Assembly (NCBI RefSeq): GCF_014267345.1
Contig: NZ_JACMYD010000001.1
Location: forward strand, 496,001-560,000
Direction of reading: 5' to 3'
Source of the DNA: Corynebacterium sp. zg-331
GTDB lineage: Bacteria > Actinomycetota > Actinomycetes > Mycobacteriales > Mycobacteriaceae
DNA length: 64,000 nucleotides
The translations under genes and the position numbers were made by a program. The first letter of the stretch is position 1. Every line of letters begins with the position of its first letter. Shown in pieces: positions 1-10,423 of the stretch. The notes under the pieces were generated by a model. The model was not told the origin of the DNA, did no database searches, and saw nothing but the letters and a program-made list of their open reading frames with translations.

Positions 1-1
1 C

Positions 2-799
2 GTGGCCCAGGAATTGGGCACCTCCCTGCGCATGACCTCCGGCCCGGCTTTGGAGCGCGCGGGTGACCTGGCGGCCATGCTCTCGAACCTGATGGAGGGC
101 GACGTGCTCTTCATCGACGAGATCCACCGGATTGCCCGCCCGGCGGAGGAAATGCTCTACATGGCGATGGAGGATTTCCGCATCGACGTGATCGTGGGCA
201 AGGGCCCGGGTGCCACCTCCATTCCCTTGGATCTTCCCCCCTTCACCCTGGTGGGGGCCACCACCCGCTCCGGAATGCTGACCGGTCCGCTGCGGGATCG
301 CTTCGGTTTCACCGCCCAGATGGAGTTCTATGACGTGCCGGATCTCACCCGCGTGGTCACCCGCGCGGCCCAGATTCTCGATGTGAGTATTGCTCCCGAG
401 GCCGCCACGGAGATTGCCTCGCGCTCCCGGGGTACGCCGCGCATCGCCAATCGGCTGCTGCGTCGCGTCCGGGATTTCGCGGAGGTCAATGCCAACGGCT
501 CCGTGGACGTGGCGGCGGCCCGTGGCGCCCTGGAAATCTTTGACGTGGACGAGCTGGGCCTCGATCGCCTCGACCGCGCGGTACTCGAGGCCCTAGTGCG
601 CGGTCATGGCGGCGGCCCGGTGGGGGTGAACACGTTGGCGATCGCGGTGGGAGAGGAACCCACCACCGTCGAAGAGGTGTGTGAGCCGTATCTGGTACGC
701 GCGGGGCTGATCGCGCGCACGGGGCGAGGCAGGGTGGCCACGGCCAGCGCCTGGCGGCACCTGGGGTTGCAGCCCCCGGAGGGGGCCATCGGGCTGTAA
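2..799 (+). CDS. ruvB: Holliday junction branch migration ATPase RuvB (3' part, cut by window edge)
   Basis: C-terminal part of RuvB, the hexameric AAA+ motor that drives branch migration of Holliday junctions with RuvA. The Walker A region lies upstream of the window. Visible here are the Walker B motif LFIDEIHR (about residue 36 of the fragment), the sensor/arginine-finger stretch [18 protein letters not shown] (about 85-102), and the C-terminal winged-helix domain with [17 protein letters not shown]. The GTG at base 2 is only the first start-like codon inside the window; the frame is open to the edge, so the gene is partial at its 5' end. It is followed 40 bases later by yajC, the usual actinobacterial order ruvB-yajC-secD-secF. 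Confidence 0.97.
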   Translation: MAQELGTSLRMTSGPALERAGDLAAMLSNLMEGDVLFIDEIHRIARPAEEMLYMAMEDFRIDVIVGKGPGATSIPLDLPPFTLVGATTRSGMLTGPLRDRFGFTAQMEFYDVPDLTRVVTRAAQILDVSIAPEAATEIASRSRGTPRIANRLLRRVRDFAEVNANGSVDVAAARGALEIFDVDELGLDRLDRAVLEALVRGHGGGPVGVNTLAIAVGEEPTTVEEVCEPYLVRAGLIARTGRGRVATASAWRHLGLQPPEGAIGL

Positions 800-839
800 G
801 AGCGCGGCGGGAGCGCCACCCGTGGGATAGTAGGGGGCT

Positions 840-1160
840 ATGGAATGGATTTTTCTCATCGGCCTCCTCTTGGTGTTCCTTGTCCCGCAGATGCTGCTCG
901 TGAGCAAGCAGCGCAAGCGCCAGCAGGAGATCGTGAACACACAGCGCAGCCTGGGGCCCGGCGCCAGGGTGGTGACCGCCTCTGGTCTGCACGGCACGGT
1001 ACGCGCGGTGCGCGGGGATCGCGTGGAGCTGGAAATCGCCCCCGGGACGGTCACGACCTGGGAACTTCCGGTGGTGGTGCGCAACTTGGACGCGGGGCAT
1101 TCCGTCGAACCGGTGGCCGAGGCCGCGGCGGCGCAGCGGGAGCAGCCGGAAGACTCTTAA
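840..1160 (+). CDS. yajC: Preprotein translocase accessory subunit YajC
   Basis: Small single-span membrane protein of the Sec translocon accessory complex SecDF-YajC. The 106-residue product starts with a hydrophobic helix (about residues 3-20, FLIGLLLVFLVPQMLL) followed by the basic KQRKRQQE and the family-typical segment GARVVTASGLHGTVRAV (about residues 40-57). This single helix plus small cytosolic domain and the length match YajC. It precedes secD by about 110 bases, so cotranscription is likely. The C-terminus is Ala/Glu-rich and poorly conserved in the family. Confidence 0.93.
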   Translation: MEWIFLIGLLLVFLVPQMLLVSKQRKRQQEIVNTQRSLGPGARVVTASGLHGTVRAVRGDRVELEIAPGTVTTWELPVVVRNLDAGHSVEPVAEAAAAQREQPEDS

Positions 1161-1269
1161 TGCCTGCGCATTCCCATCGCCACGGCCATGCCGTACCATG
1201 TGGGCTTGGATTCCCACAAGAACCATCTGCTGCGCGCTCGTGGCGCGAGCCAATGAGGAGAAGGAAGTA

Positions 1270-3066
1270 GTGTCACAACCCAGAACACGGGCTGCCGCAA
1301 AGGCAAGCCGCACCTGGCCGCATAAGGCGATGGCGGGGTTCCTCCTGCTCGTCTTGGTGGTGTACGCCCTGGTCTTTCTGACGGGGGATCGTCACGCCTC
1401 GCCCAAGCTCGGCATCGATCTCCAGGGCGGAACGCGCGTGACCCTGGTGCCCCAGGGAGATCAGCCGACTCAGGAACAGCTCGCCCAGGCTCGCACGATC
1501 ATGGAAAATCGCGTCAACGGCATGGGTGTTAGCGGTGCCTCTGTGATGACCGATGGCAATACCCTAGTGATCACGGTCCCGGGCGAGGACACCTCGCAGG
1601 CCCGTGCCCTGGGGCAGACCTCCAAGCTGCTCTTCCGCCCGGTGGCCCAGGGGGGCAACCCGGATCTGGCGGCCTACCCCGAGGTGGTCCGCGACATGGC
1701 CCATCGGTGGGTGGAGTACGGCGTGCTCTCCCGGGAGGATGCCACGGCCGCGATCACTAAGACGGTGGAGAGTATCAACGCCGCCCGCCCGGAGGGGCAG
1801 GAGGAGATGAAGGCCCCGGAGGTGGTGGCCACCGCCAAGCCGGAGCCGGCTAACTCCATCGAGGCCACCGAGCGCCGCCAGGAACTCACGGAGATGCTGC
1901 GCAAGGATCGGCAGTCGGAGGATCCCACCACCCAGTTGGCGGCGAGCACGTTGCTGACCTGTGATGGTTCGATCGACCCGCTCCAGGGCACCGACGATCC
2001 CGCCAAGCCCCTGGTGACGTGCGACCCCAGCGCGGGCGAGGGAACGCGGGCGGTGATCCTGCTCGATCCCGCGCCGGTGCTGGTGGGGCCGGCAGGAGAG
2101 GATGGCACCCGGCTTTCCGGCGCGCAGATTGATACCGACAAGCAGATCTTTGGCGGATACGATGCCCAGCAGGGACAGATGGTGATCAACTTCGCCTTTG
2201 CCACCGGTGGCGGCTCGGAGACCTGGGCCAAGCTCACCACGGAGTACGAGAAGAAGCAGGTAGCCATCACCCTGGATTCCCAGGTGATCTCCGCCCCCGT
2301 TATCCAGTCCGCCACCCCGGTGGGCAGCGGAACCTCGATCACGGGCAACTTCACGCAGGAGGAGGCTCAGACCCTGGCCAATAACCTCCGTTACGGCGCG
2401 CTGCCGCTGTCCTTCGCGGGTGAAAACGGAGAGTCCGGCGGTACTACGGAGACGATTCCTGCCTCCCTGGGTGAGGCCTCGCTCAAGGCGGGCCTGATCG
2501 CGGGCATCGTGGGCATGGCGGCCATCGCCGTGTTTGTCTTTGCCTACTACCGCCTTTACGGGTTGATCTCCCTGTTTACCCTGGTTTGCTCCGGTGTCGT
2601 CATCTACGGCGCGCTGGTGCTGCTGGGGCGCTGGGTGGATTACTCCCTGGATCTCTCCGGCATCGCTGGTCTGATCATCGGCCTGGGCGCCACGGCCGAT
2701 TCCTTCGTGGTGATCTACGAGCGCATCAAGGACGAGGTGCGCGAGGGGCATACCTTCCGTTCCGCCACCCGACGCGGTTGGGATCGTGCCAAGCGTACGG
2801 TGATCACCGGTAATATGGTGACGCTGATCGGTTCCGTGGTCATCTACTTCCTGGCCGTGGGTGAGGTCAAGGGCTTTGCCTTTACCCTCGGCATGACCAC
2901 CGTCTTTGATCTGGTGGTGACCTTCCTGGTCACCGCACCGCTGATGCAGCTTGCCGCGGATAGGCCGTTCTGGTCCAAACCCGCCGTCAATGGCATGGGT
3001 AAGGTCTTTGTCCTGGCGCAGGCGCGCCAGGCAGCGGCGACCGAGGGCTCCAAGGAGGAACGATGA
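1270..3066 (+). CDS. secD: Protein translocase subunit SecD
   Basis: Proton-motive-force-driven accessory subunit that works with SecF to pull secreted proteins through SecYEG. I place the start at GTG 1270 because GAGGAGAAGGAAG lies just upstream; the in-frame ATG at 1198 would add 24 residues with no membrane or domain character. The product (598 aa) has an N-terminal transmembrane helix (about 20-42), the conserved D1 motif LGIDLQGGTRVTL, a long periplasmic region, and five C-terminal helices with GLIIGLGATADSFVVIYERI. The periplasmic part carries a polar insertion (about residues 150-300), common in actinobacterial SecD. The stop overlaps the secF start in ATGA. Confidence 0.95.
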   Translation: MSQPRTRAAAKASRTWPHKAMAGFLLLVLVVYALVFLTGDRHASPKLGIDLQGGTRVTLVPQGDQPTQEQLAQARTIMENRVNGMGVSGASVMTDGNTLVITVPGEDTSQARALGQTSKLLFRPVAQGGNPDLAAYPEVVRDMAHRWVEYGVLSREDATAAITKTVESINAARPEGQEEMKAPEVVATAKPEPANSIEATERRQELTEMLRKDRQSEDPTTQLAASTLLTCDGSIDPLQGTDDPAKPLVTCDPSAGEGTRAVILLDPAPVLVGPAGEDGTRLSGAQIDTDKQIFGGYDAQQGQMVINFAFATGGGSETWAKLTTEYEKKQVAITLDSQVISAPVIQSATPVGSGTSITGNFTQEEAQTLANNLRYGALPLSFAGENGESGGTTETIPASLGEASLKAGLIAGIVGMAAIAVFVFAYYRLYGLISLFTLVCSGVVIYGALVLLGRWVDYSLDLSGIAGLIIGLGATADSFVVIYERIKDEVREGHTFRSATRRGWDRAKRTVITGNMVTLIGSVVIYFLAVGEVKGFAFTLGMTTVFDLVVTFLVTAPLMQLAADRPFWSKPAVNGMGKVFVLAQARQAAATEGSKEER

Positions 3067-4205
3067 GCACAACCACCACGACGGCCCCCCGGATGGGCTT
3101 TTTCGACCGCCTGTATACCGGCGAGGGGGGCATCGACTTCATCAGCCGCTCCCGCCTGTGGTACTGGATTGCTGCGGCATTGGTGGCTCTGAGCGCGCTG
3201 GCCGTGGGCCTGCGCGGCTTCGACATGAGCATTGACTTCGAGGGCGGTACCAAGATGAGCCTGCCCGCCGCCCAACTCAGCACCGAGGAGGTGGCCCAGA
3301 CCTTCGCGGAGGCGACCGGGGTGGAACCCGAACTGACCCAGGTGGTGGGCTCCGGTTCCACCGCTACCTTGGAGATCAACTCCCAGCGCCTGAGCGAGGA
3401 ACAGATTCACAACGCCCGCCTGGCGCTCTTTGAGGCCTATCAGCCGCAGGACGCCGCGGGGAAGCCCACCCCGGATGCGGTGGGCGATTCCACCGTCTCG
3501 GAGTCCTGGGGCTCCACGATCACCAAGCGCATGGTGGTCTCCATGGTGGTGTTCTTGGTTCTCGCCTTCTTCTACATCGCCGTGCGGCTCAAGCGGGAGA
3601 TGGCCGCGGCTGCGATGATTGCCCTGATCATCGACGCGGTGGTGATCGCCGGGATTTACGCCCTCTGTGGTTTCGAGGTATCGCCGGCGGCTATCATCGG
3701 CCTGCTCACGGTGCTCTCCTTTTCCATCTACGACACGGTGATCGTGTTCGATAAGGTGCGGGAAAATACCGCCGGGATCCTGGGATCGCGCACCCAGACC
3801 TATGGCGAGGCCGCCAATGCCGCCATCAACCAGACGGTGATGCGCTCCATCTCTACCTCCGTGATCTCCGCCCTGCCCATCGTGGCGCTGATGGTCGTGG
3901 CGGTGTGGATGCTGGGTGTGGGCGATCTGAAGGATCTGGCGCTGATCCAGCTCATCGGCGTGATCGAAGGCGTGTTCTCCTCCATCTTCTTGGCTACCCC
4001 CATCCTGGTGAGCATCGCTAACCGCACCGCGCAGGTGCGCGAGCATAACGAGCTGGTGGCCCAGCATCGGGCCGGGAGCGTGGACGAAGACGCGCAGGCC
4101 TCGGCGCCGAGCGCCGAGTCCGTTGGCCCCCGAGTGGTGCGATCCCCGAACGCACTGGAGCCGGTCGAAACGGAGGGGCGTGGCGCGACCTGGCGACCGC
4201 GATGA
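3063..4205 (+). CDS. secF: Protein translocase subunit SecF
   Basis: Partner of SecD in the inner-membrane SecDF complex. The 380-residue product has an N-terminal helix (about 38-55), the conserved motif MSIDFEGGTKMSL, a short periplasmic domain, and five further helices with the SecF signature LLTVLSFSIYDTVIVFDKVRE (about 220-240). The C-terminal tail of about 60 residues is hydrophilic and acidic, an extension often seen in Corynebacterium. The start overlaps the secD stop by four bases, indicating translational coupling. Confidence 0.95.
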   Translation: MSTTTTTAPRMGFFDRLYTGEGGIDFISRSRLWYWIAAALVALSALAVGLRGFDMSIDFEGGTKMSLPAAQLSTEEVAQTFAEATGVEPELTQVVGSGSTATLEINSQRLSEEQIHNARLALFEAYQPQDAAGKPTPDAVGDSTVSESWGSTITKRMVVSMVVFLVLAFFYIAVRLKREMAAAAMIALIIDAVVIAGIYALCGFEVSPAAIIGLLTVLSFSIYDTVIVFDKVRENTAGILGSRTQTYGEAANAAINQTVMRSISTSVISALPIVALMVVAVWMLGVGDLKDLALIQLIGVIEGVFSSIFLATPILVSIANRTAQVREHNELVAQHRAGSVDEDAQASAPSAESVGPRVVRSPNALEPVETEGRGATWRPR

Positions 4206-4376
4206 GTCCCACGGGAGGAGCGGGCCTTGACGCCGAGCCGGATGGTGCTCGGCGCGGCCTCGGGGCCTACGCGATACACTTGCCACGATAAGTTTTCGGT
4301 TTTTACTTGCGCCAGGAGAGGAACCGAGGCAGGAACGCTCGCCGGTAGGCGGAGGAAGGTCGAAAGGACGGCAACC

Positions 4377-5978
4377 ATGCGCACAGCCCGGCGGACGGTA
4401 ATGAGGATCGCGGGGGGATTGGTGGCCACGATCGCGGCCTGTACCCTGGCGGCCTGCTCGAATCAGACCGAGCAGGCCGCGCCGCAGGCCTCCAGCCTGG
4501 AGCATCCGGCCTATCTGGTGTCCGTGCCCCTGCTTACCTCCAACGCCGGGAGCAACCTTGGGGCCTCGACGAACGCCCAGGTGCTTTCCGGGCGCGTGTA
4601 TCCGGGGGTGTACCTGTCGGGACCCTCGGGGCAGTTGATCCCCAACACGGATTTGGCCACGGCGCAGGTGCTGCCCGGGGAAAACCGCCAGGTGGTTTAC
4701 ACCATCGCGGAAAACGCGCGCTTTTCCGATGGAGTAGAGATCACCTGCACGGATTTCCTTCTGGCCTACAAGGCGGGGGAAATGTCCGGGCTCTTTGGCT
4801 CCCACCTTCCGCTCATGGAGCAGGTGCAAAGCCTGGATTGCACGCCGGGGGCCAAGACCTTCACGGTGGTCTTTGAGCAGAAGATGGGTGGGCGTTGGCG
4901 CAGCTTGTTTGGCCCGGGAGAGGTGTTGCCTGCGCATTCCATCGCCCGCAAGGCCGGGTTGTCCCAGCAACAGCTCATCAATGCTCTGGTCAATCACGAT
5001 CGTCCGGCCCTGGTGGACGTGGCCCGGGTGTGGCGCGAGGGCTACAATCTGGCCTCCTTTGACCCGGAGGTGCAGGTTTCTTCTGGCCCGTATCGGATAG
5101 AAAAGGTCGGGGATCGCGGCGAGGTGGTACTGGCCCGCAATGAAGACTACTACGGCGATCCCGCCGCCCTCGATCGCCTGACCCTGTGGCCGGGTACGAG
5201 CGATGTGCAGGAACTGAGCGAGCAAACCCGGGTTCGGGTGGCCGACGTGAGCAGTGACGCCGCCCGGCGGATCGAGGCGGCCGCCCAGGGCACCGAGTCC
5301 TATGAGGTGCATTCCGAGGCCGGAGCGCTCACCGATACCCTGGTGCTGGGCAGCGAGGGCGTCTTTGCCACCAAAGAGGCCCGGGGGCAGTTTGCCGCTT
5401 GCGTGGATCAGGCCGCGGTGGCTCATGCCTCCTCGTCGGTCAGCGGGGTGGAGGTGCCGCCTACCGCGGCGCACGTGGCCTCGGCCACCGACCCGGTGCG
5501 CCACCAGCTCGCGGATATCGCCGATCCGCACCTGGGCGTGGATGTGAACATTGCCGCGGCCTTGGACGGCAGCACCGTGCGCATCGGCTACGCGGGCCCG
5601 GACCCGCGCAAGGCGGCCATGGTGGAGACCATTCGCGCCTCCTGTGAGCCGGCGGGTATCGAGGTAGTGGACGTCTCCGCCGAGGGCGGGGATATGGGTA
5701 CCCTGGCCGGCACGGCCGCGCCTGGGACAGAAACGATGGACGCGGTGTTGCGGGCGGTGGACCCGGCCGCGGAATACGGGGAAATGGAGCTAGAAAACAC
5801 GGAGGCTCCCGCCCTGCGTGCCGCCGAACGCCAGTTGTGGGAGGAGGTGACCGCCATCCCGCTGGCGGCGCAGCCCCGCACCTTTGTGGTCGATCCCACG
5901 GTGAGTAACGTAAACGTGTACACCGGGCTCACCGGCATTGGCTGGAACCTGGATCGCTGGCAGACGAGTGAGGATTAA
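4377..5978 (+). CDS. ABC transporter substrate-binding lipoprotein (peptide-binding family 5, DciAE-like)
   Basis: Extracellular solute-binding lipoprotein of the oligopeptide/dipeptide type. The start at ATG 4377 follows GGAGGAAGG-rich sequence; an upstream in-frame ATG at 4227 would put 50 residues before the signal peptide. From ATG 4377 the product (533 aa) begins with a basic signal sequence, a hydrophobic core and the lipobox LAAC (about residues 21-24), so Cys is the likely lipidated N-terminus. Family features include the early segment QVLSGRVYPGVYL and FSDGVEITCTDFLLAYKAG. No permease or ATPase genes are adjacent. The position between secF and apt matches the gene called dciAE in Corynebacterium glutamicum, so the substrate is inferred, not shown. 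Confidence 0.85.
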   Translation: MRTARRTVMRIAGGLVATIAACTLAACSNQTEQAAPQASSLEHPAYLVSVPLLTSNAGSNLGASTNAQVLSGRVYPGVYLSGPSGQLIPNTDLATAQVLPGENRQVVYTIAENARFSDGVEITCTDFLLAYKAGEMSGLFGSHLPLMEQVQSLDCTPGAKTFTVVFEQKMGGRWRSLFGPGEVLPAHSIARKAGLSQQQLINALVNHDRPALVDVARVWREGYNLASFDPEVQVSSGPYRIEKVGDRGEVVLARNEDYYGDPAALDRLTLWPGTSDVQELSEQTRVRVADVSSDAARRIEAAAQGTESYEVHSEAGALTDTLVLGSEGVFATKEARGQFAACVDQAAVAHASSSVSGVEVPPTAAHVASATDPVRHQLADIADPHLGVDVNIAAALDGSTVRIGYAGPDPRKAAMVETIRASCEPAGIEVVDVSAEGGDMGTLAGTAAPGTETMDAVLRAVDPAAEYGEMELENTEAPALRAAERQLWEEVTAIPLAAQPRTFVVDPTVSNVNVYTGLTGIGWNLDRWQTSED

Positions 5979-5981
5979 GCC

Positions 5982-6542
5982 GTGGGCACACCCCAATTCC
6001 CGGAGGCCGTGGCGGCCTTGGAGCGCACCATTCGCTACGTCAAGGATTTTCCCGAGCCGGGCGTGATCTTTCAGGATCTCACCCCGGCCCTGGCGGACGC
6101 CGAAGCATACCACGAGGTCGTTGCGGCCCTGGCCGGGGCGGCCCGCGATGCGGGGGCGCAGCTCATCGGCGGCCTGGATGCCCGCGGCTTCCTGTTGGGC
6201 TCGGCCGTGGCCTACGAGCTGGGTCTGGGCGTGGTGGCCATTCGGAAAAAGGGCAAGCTGCCGCCGCCGGTGGTGCGGGAGGAATACACCCTGGAATACG
6301 GTGCGGCCTGCCTGGAGATTCCCGCCGAGGGGATGAACCTGGCCGGGCGTCGGGTGATGCTGATCGACGACGTCCTGGCTACCGGCGGCACGCTGGCGGC
6401 CGCCGGGACCCTAGTGCGCCGGGTGGGCGCCGTAGTGGCTGGGCACGCGGTGGTCCTTGAGGTGCCCGGCCTGGGTGGGCGGGAGCGCCTGGGGGGCGCC
6501 CCGCTGACCGTGATCTATCCCCGGGGCAGCGAGGAGCGTTGA
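5982..6542 (+). CDS. apt: Adenine phosphoribosyltransferase
   Basis: Salvage enzyme that makes AMP from adenine and PRPP. The 186-residue product contains [17 protein letters not shown] near the N-terminus (adenine-binding region), [13 protein letters not shown], and the PRPP-binding loop [18 protein letters not shown] (about residues 126-143), all typical of Apt. GTG start only four bases after the preceding stop, and three bases before rel, giving a tight apt-rel pair as in other corynebacteria, where purine salvage and (p)ppGpp metabolism genes lie together. Confidence 0.95.
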   Translation: MGTPQFPEAVAALERTIRYVKDFPEPGVIFQDLTPALADAEAYHEVVAALAGAARDAGAQLIGGLDARGFLLGSAVAYELGLGVVAIRKKGKLPPPVVREEYTLEYGAACLEIPAEGMNLAGRRVMLIDDVLATGGTLAAAGTLVRRVGAVVAGHAVVLEVPGLGGRERLGGAPLTVIYPRGSEER

Positions 6543-6545
6543 GTT

Positions 6546-8828
6546 ATGGCACAGGAACAGCCCATCAAGCCCCGCGCCACCGCAGGGGTGCGCGGCATGT
6601 CCGCGCGCCTGGCGCGCAGCCTCACCGGTAACCGTTCCAAGGTCAATCCGGTTCTCGATCCGCTGCTGAGCATTCATCGGCAGTTCCATCCCAAGGCGGA
6701 TGGGGAGTTGCTCGATCGCGCTTATGCTACCGCGGAGCGCCTGCACGAGGGGGTGTATCGCAAGTCCGGGGAGCCCTACATTACCCATCCGCTGGCGGTA
6801 GCCACTATCGCCGCGGAGATCGGCATGGACACCACGACCCTGGCGGCGTCGCTGCTGCACGACACCGTGGAGGATACCGATTACAGCCTTGCGGATCTCA
6901 CCGCGGACTTTGGGGAGGAGGTGGCCCGGCTGGTCGATGGGGTGACCAAGCTGGACAAGGTGGCACTGGGCGCGGCGGCGGAGGCGGAGACGATCCGCAA
7001 GATGATCGTGGCGATGTCTCAGGACCCCCGGGTGCTGGTGATTAAGGTGGCCGATCGCCTCCACAATATGCGCACCATGCGTTTCCTTCCGCCGGAAAAG
7101 CAAGCCAAGAAGGCCAAGCAAACCCTCGATGTGATCGCTCCCCTGGCGCACCGCCTGGGCATGGCCAGCGTGAAGTGGGAGCTAGAGGACCTCTCCTTTG
7201 CGATTCTCTACCCCAAGAAGTACGACGAGATCGTGCGGCTGGTGGCCGATCGCTCCCCGCAGCGCGATCGCGCCCTGGCGGAGATCAAGGAGCAACTGGA
7301 GGAGGCGCTGCGCGAGAACAACATCGAGGCCGAGGTGATGGGCCGTCCCAAGCACTACTGGTCCATTTATCAGAAGATGATCGTGCGGGGCCATAGCTTT
7401 GATGAGATCTTCGATCTGGTGGGCGTGCGGGTGCTCGTGGATAACGTGCACAACTGCTACGCCGCCATCGGCGTGGTGCACGCCCTGTTTTCCGCCATGC
7501 CGGGGCGGTTCAAGGACTACATCTCCGCGCCGCGCTTTGGGGTATATCAATCCCTGCACACCACCGTAATGACCAACTCCGGGCGGCCCCTGGAGGTACA
7601 GGTGCGCACCCACGAGATGCACTACAACGCGGAGTTTGGCATCGCCGCCCACTGGCGGTACAAGGAGACCAAGGGCTCTCATAAGGGCGATCAGGCCGAG
7701 GTGGATCAGATAGCGTGGATGCGCCAGCTTTTGGATTGGCAGAAGGAGGCCGCCGATCCTAATGAGTTTCTTGATTCCCTGCGCTACGACCTTACCGCCA
7801 AGCAGATCTTTGCCTTCACGCCCAAGGGCGACGTGGTGAACCTGCCGGTGGATTCCACTCCCATCGACTTCGCTTACGCTGTGCACACCGAGGTGGGGCA
7901 TCGCTGCATCGGGGCCAAGATCAATGGCAAGCTGGTGGCCCTGGAGACCACGTTAAAGTCCGGGGATCGGGTGGAGATTTTTACCTCCAAGGATGAAAAC
8001 GCCGGGCCCTCCCGGGATTGGCAGGACTTTGTGGTCTCCGGTCGGGCCAAGGCGAAGATCCGCCAGTGGTTTAGTAAGGAACGCCGCGAGGAACACCTCG
8101 AAGCGGGGCGCGACGCCCTGGCCGCCGAGGTGCAGCGCGGCGGCCTGCCCCTGCACCGGCTCTTTACCGCCCAATCCATGAAAACGGTGGCCACGGAGTT
8201 GCACTATCCCGACGTGGACGCCCTGTACACCGCCATCGGCTCGGGAAATATTTCCGCCCAGCAGGTGGCGCACCGTCTCATGGCGATCTTTGGGGATCGA
8301 GACGCCGCCGAGGATGAGCTGGTCAATCGCACGCCCTTCTCCGAGATCATCAGCGCCAAGCCCACCGCCACGGCGGATAACTCCGGCATCCTGGTGGAGG
8401 GCAGCCCGGACGTGATGGCCAAGCTCGCCAAGTGTTGTCAGCCGGTACCGGGCGATGACATCTTCGGCTTTGTCACCCGAGGCGGCGGGGTCTCGGTGCA
8501 CCGCACCGACTGCACCAATGCGGACAAGCTGCGTTCGGAGACTCAGCGGCTGATCTCCGTCGCCTGGGCGGGGCAGCAGAAGGGGTCGGTATTTAGCGCC
8601 ACCCTGCAGGTGGAGGCCCTAGATCGAGAAGGCCTGCTCATGGACCTCACCCGCGCCATCACGGAGCAGAAGTTGTCCGTGATGGCGATGAACTCGCAGG
8701 CCTCCGAGGATCACATCGCCACCATTCGGTTTACTTTTGCGGTCTCCGATACCAAGCAGCTGGGCGCCCTGGTGACCACCCTGCGCAATACCGAGGGCGT
8801 TTTTGACGTCTACCGGGTGACCAACTAG
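6546..8828 (+). CDS. rel: Bifunctional (p)ppGpp synthetase/hydrolase, RSH family
   Basis: Stringent-response enzyme that both makes and degrades (p)ppGpp. The 760 residues show the full long-RSH order: HD hydrolase domain with LLHDTVEDT (about 105-113), synthetase domain with [13 protein letters not shown] (about 265-277) and [23 protein letters not shown] domain starting [14 protein letters not shown] (about 420), a Cys/His-containing helical-zinc-finger region (CCQPVPGDD), and a C-terminal ACT domain with [16 protein letters not shown]. The hydrolase motif is intact, so a single bifunctional Rel, the usual corynebacterial state, is expected. Confidence 0.97.
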   Translation: MAQEQPIKPRATAGVRGMSARLARSLTGNRSKVNPVLDPLLSIHRQFHPKADGELLDRAYATAERLHEGVYRKSGEPYITHPLAVATIAAEIGMDTTTLAASLLHDTVEDTDYSLADLTADFGEEVARLVDGVTKLDKVALGAAAEAETIRKMIVAMSQDPRVLVIKVADRLHNMRTMRFLPPEKQAKKAKQTLDVIAPLAHRLGMASVKWELEDLSFAILYPKKYDEIVRLVADRSPQRDRALAEIKEQLEEALRENNIEAEVMGRPKHYWSIYQKMIVRGHSFDEIFDLVGVRVLVDNVHNCYAAIGVVHALFSAMPGRFKDYISAPRFGVYQSLHTTVMTNSGRPLEVQVRTHEMHYNAEFGIAAHWRYKETKGSHKGDQAEVDQIAWMRQLLDWQKEAADPNEFLDSLRYDLTAKQIFAFTPKGDVVNLPVDSTPIDFAYAVHTEVGHRCIGAKINGKLVALETTLKSGDRVEIFTSKDENAGPSRDWQDFVVSGRAKAKIRQWFSKERREEHLEAGRDALAAEVQRGGLPLHRLFTAQSMKTVATELHYPDVDALYTAIGSGNISAQQVAHRLMAIFGDRDAAEDELVNRTPFSEIISAKPTATADNSGILVEGSPDVMAKLAKCCQPVPGDDIFGFVTRGGGVSVHRTDCTNADKLRSETQRLISVAWAGQQKGSVFSATLQVEALDREGLLMDLTRAITEQKLSVMAMNSQASEDHIATIRFTFAVSDTKQLGALVTTLRNTEGVFDVYRVTN

Positions 8829-8838
8829 GCATAAGAAA

Positions 8839-8862
8839 ATCCCCACCGTGGCCGGTGGGGAT
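8839..8862. terminator. Bidirectional terminator between rel and the cyclophilin gene
   Basis: Perfect inverted repeat ATCCCCACC-GTGGCC-GGTGGGGAT lying between the convergent rel (plus) and cyclophilin (minus) stops. On the minus strand the stem is followed by TTTTCTTA, so it is a good intrinsic terminator for the cyclophilin gene; on the plus strand only a short T run (GTTTCTT) follows. Confidence 0.8.
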
Positions 8863-8880
8863 GGAAGTTTCTTGGATTCT

Positions 8881-9720
8881 TTAAGAAATCGTGGTGCTGG
8901 TGATCTTGACCTCCTCGGCGGGCTTGCCGTCGGAGGCACCGCCCTGGATGCCCTTCTGCGCGATGGCGTCCAGGGTGGCCAGGCCCGCGTCGGTGACCTT
9001 GCCAAAGTAGGTGTAGTTGGGTTCCAGCGGGGAGTCTTGGTAGTTCAGGAAGAACTGCGAGCCGTTGGTGTCCGGGCCGGAGTTAGCCATGGCCAGGGCG
9101 CCGCGCGGGTAGACGACCTGGGTTTTCTCGCCCTCGGGGGAATCGGTGGGGTATTCGTCGGCGAAGCTAAAGCCCGGGCCGCCGGAGCTGGAACCGGAGG
9201 GGTCACCGCACTGGAGCACGTAGATGCCCTGGTCGGTGATGCGGTGGCACACGGTGTTGTCGTAGTACTTCTCCTTGGCCAGGTGCGTGATGGCATTGAC
9301 GGTGCAGGGGGCCACGGAGCGATCCAGCTCCATGCCGATCTCCCCCTGGCTGGTCTTGAGCGTCACGGTGGCGGTGCCGGTGGTGGGCACGTCCTTGGCC
9401 GTGGGCTTGCTCGCCGGCTTGGCGGCCGCGCCTGCATCTGGGTACTCGCAGGTCACGGTCTTATCCAGCGGGGTTTCGCGGGACATCGCCAGCACCTCCG
9501 GGGTGGGCAGTTCGCTCGCGTTGTTCTCGGTGCTCCCCTCGGCGGAGGTGTCGCCGCCGTCGCGGGTGGCGGCGTAGACGATGCCGCCCACCAGAACCAG
9601 GATGGCCACGGCGGCCATGAGTACCACCATCAGCGGCTTGGTCCTTTCGGCGCGGTCGCGGCCGCGCAGGGCTCGATCGAGTTTTTGGAGGGCCTCTTGG
9701 CCTCGCTGTTCGTTATTCAT
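8881..9720 (-). CDS. Membrane-anchored cyclophilin-type peptidyl-prolyl cis-trans isomerase
   Basis: Prolyl isomerase expected to act on the outer face of the membrane. The 279-residue product has a charged cytosolic N-terminus, one transmembrane helix (about 30-50, MVVLMAAVAILVLVGGIVYA), a low-complexity Ser/Thr/Glu/Ala/Lys linker, and a cyclophilin domain from about 115 to the end. Cyclophilin landmarks are VCHRI, QCGDPSG, GPGFSFADEYP, MANSGPDTNGSQFF and YFGKVTDAG. The canonical catalytic Arg is retained in CHRI. It is transcribed convergently to rel. A secreted-protein folding role is inferred from topology. Confidence 0.92.
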   Translation of the reverse strand: MNNEQRGQEALQKLDRALRGRDRAERTKPLMVVLMAAVAILVLVGGIVYAATRDGGDTSAEGSTENNASELPTPEVLAMSRETPLDKTVTCEYPDAGAAAKPASKPTAKDVPTTGTATVTLKTSQGEIGMELDRSVAPCTVNAITHLAKEKYYDNTVCHRITDQGIYVLQCGDPSGSSSGGPGFSFADEYPTDSPEGEKTQVVYPRGALAMANSGPDTNGSQFFLNYQDSPLEPNYTYFGKVTDAGLATLDAIAQKGIQGGASDGKPAEEVKITSTTIS

Positions 9721-9787
9721 CCCGGTGTATGACCTCGGATTCCTCGGCTAGGGGTACTGGGTATCGGTCATATTGTAGCGTTGAGCC

Positions 9788-10423
9788 ATGGATATTCTCA
9801 CGCTCACCTGCGGGCCCCTGGATACCAACTGCTATCTCGCCGTGGGGGAGGCGGAGGCCACGATCATCGACCCCGGGATGGGCGCGGCCCCGCTGGTACG
9901 CCGGGAGGCGCGGCGTGTGGGGGTACCGGTGACCGGCATCGTGCTCACCCACGGACACATCGACCATCTGCGCGACGCCGGTGAACTCTCCCGAGAGTTC
10001 GGCGTGCCTGTGTGCGTGCATCCGGCCGACGAACCCATGCTCGACGGCGGCCCGCTGCTGCGGGAACTATTCGACGTTGCCTCGATGGTGCCGATCCGGG
10101 ACGTCGAGCACTTAGGCGACGCGGTACGTATCGCCGGGCAGGAGCACCGGGTGGTGCCCGCCCCCGGCCATTCCCCTGGCAGCGTGCTGGTGGTGGGAAC
10201 GGAGGTGTGCTGGAGCGGCGACGTGCTCTTTCGCGGTGGAATCGGGCGCACCGACCTGCCCGGCTCCGATCCTGAGGCTATGCTGGCCACGCTGCGCGGG
10301 CCGGTGGCGGGGCTCGTGGACGATCTCCGGGTGCTGCCGGGGCACGGGGCGGAGACCACCGTGCGTCACGAGCGGGCCACCAACCCTTATCTGCTGCGCC
10401 TGGGGCTAGAGTATGGGGGGTGA
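9788..10423 (+). CDS. Metallo-beta-lactamase-fold hydrolase (glyoxalase II-like)
   Basis: Probable metal-dependent hydrolase of the hydroxyacylglutathione-hydrolase-like group. The 211-residue product carries the metal motif THGHIDH (about residues 55-61), the second ligand region PGHSPGS (about 124-130), [18 protein letters not shown] (about 138-155) with the bridging Asp, and [10 protein letters not shown] near the C-terminus. These are all the expected metal ligands of the fold. The natural substrate is unknown; mycothiol thioesters or persulfides are possible in an actinobacterium, but the sequence does not decide. The stop overlaps the hisS GTG start by four bases. Confidence 0.88.
   Translation: MDILTLTCGPLDTNCYLAVGEAEATIIDPGMGAAPLVRREARRVGVPVTGIVLTHGHIDHLRDAGELSREFGVPVCVHPADEPMLDGGPLLRELFDVASMVPIRDVEHLGDAVRIAGQEHRVVPAPGHSPGSVLVVGTEVCWSGDVLFRGGIGRTDLPGSDPEAMLATLRGPVAGLVDDLRVLPGHGAETTVRHERATNPYLLRLGLEYGG

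Noticed and set aside
1198-1269. Upstream ATG start for secD
   Set aside because: The added 24 residues have no similarity or membrane character, and GTG 1270 has a clear ribosome binding site.
2844-5531. Very long open frame on the minus strand opposite secD/secF and the lipoprotein gene (895 codons)
   Set aside because: It is the antisense shadow of three clearly real genes; its translation is His/Gly/Arg-rich low-complexity with no motif, the usual product of high-GC third-position bias.
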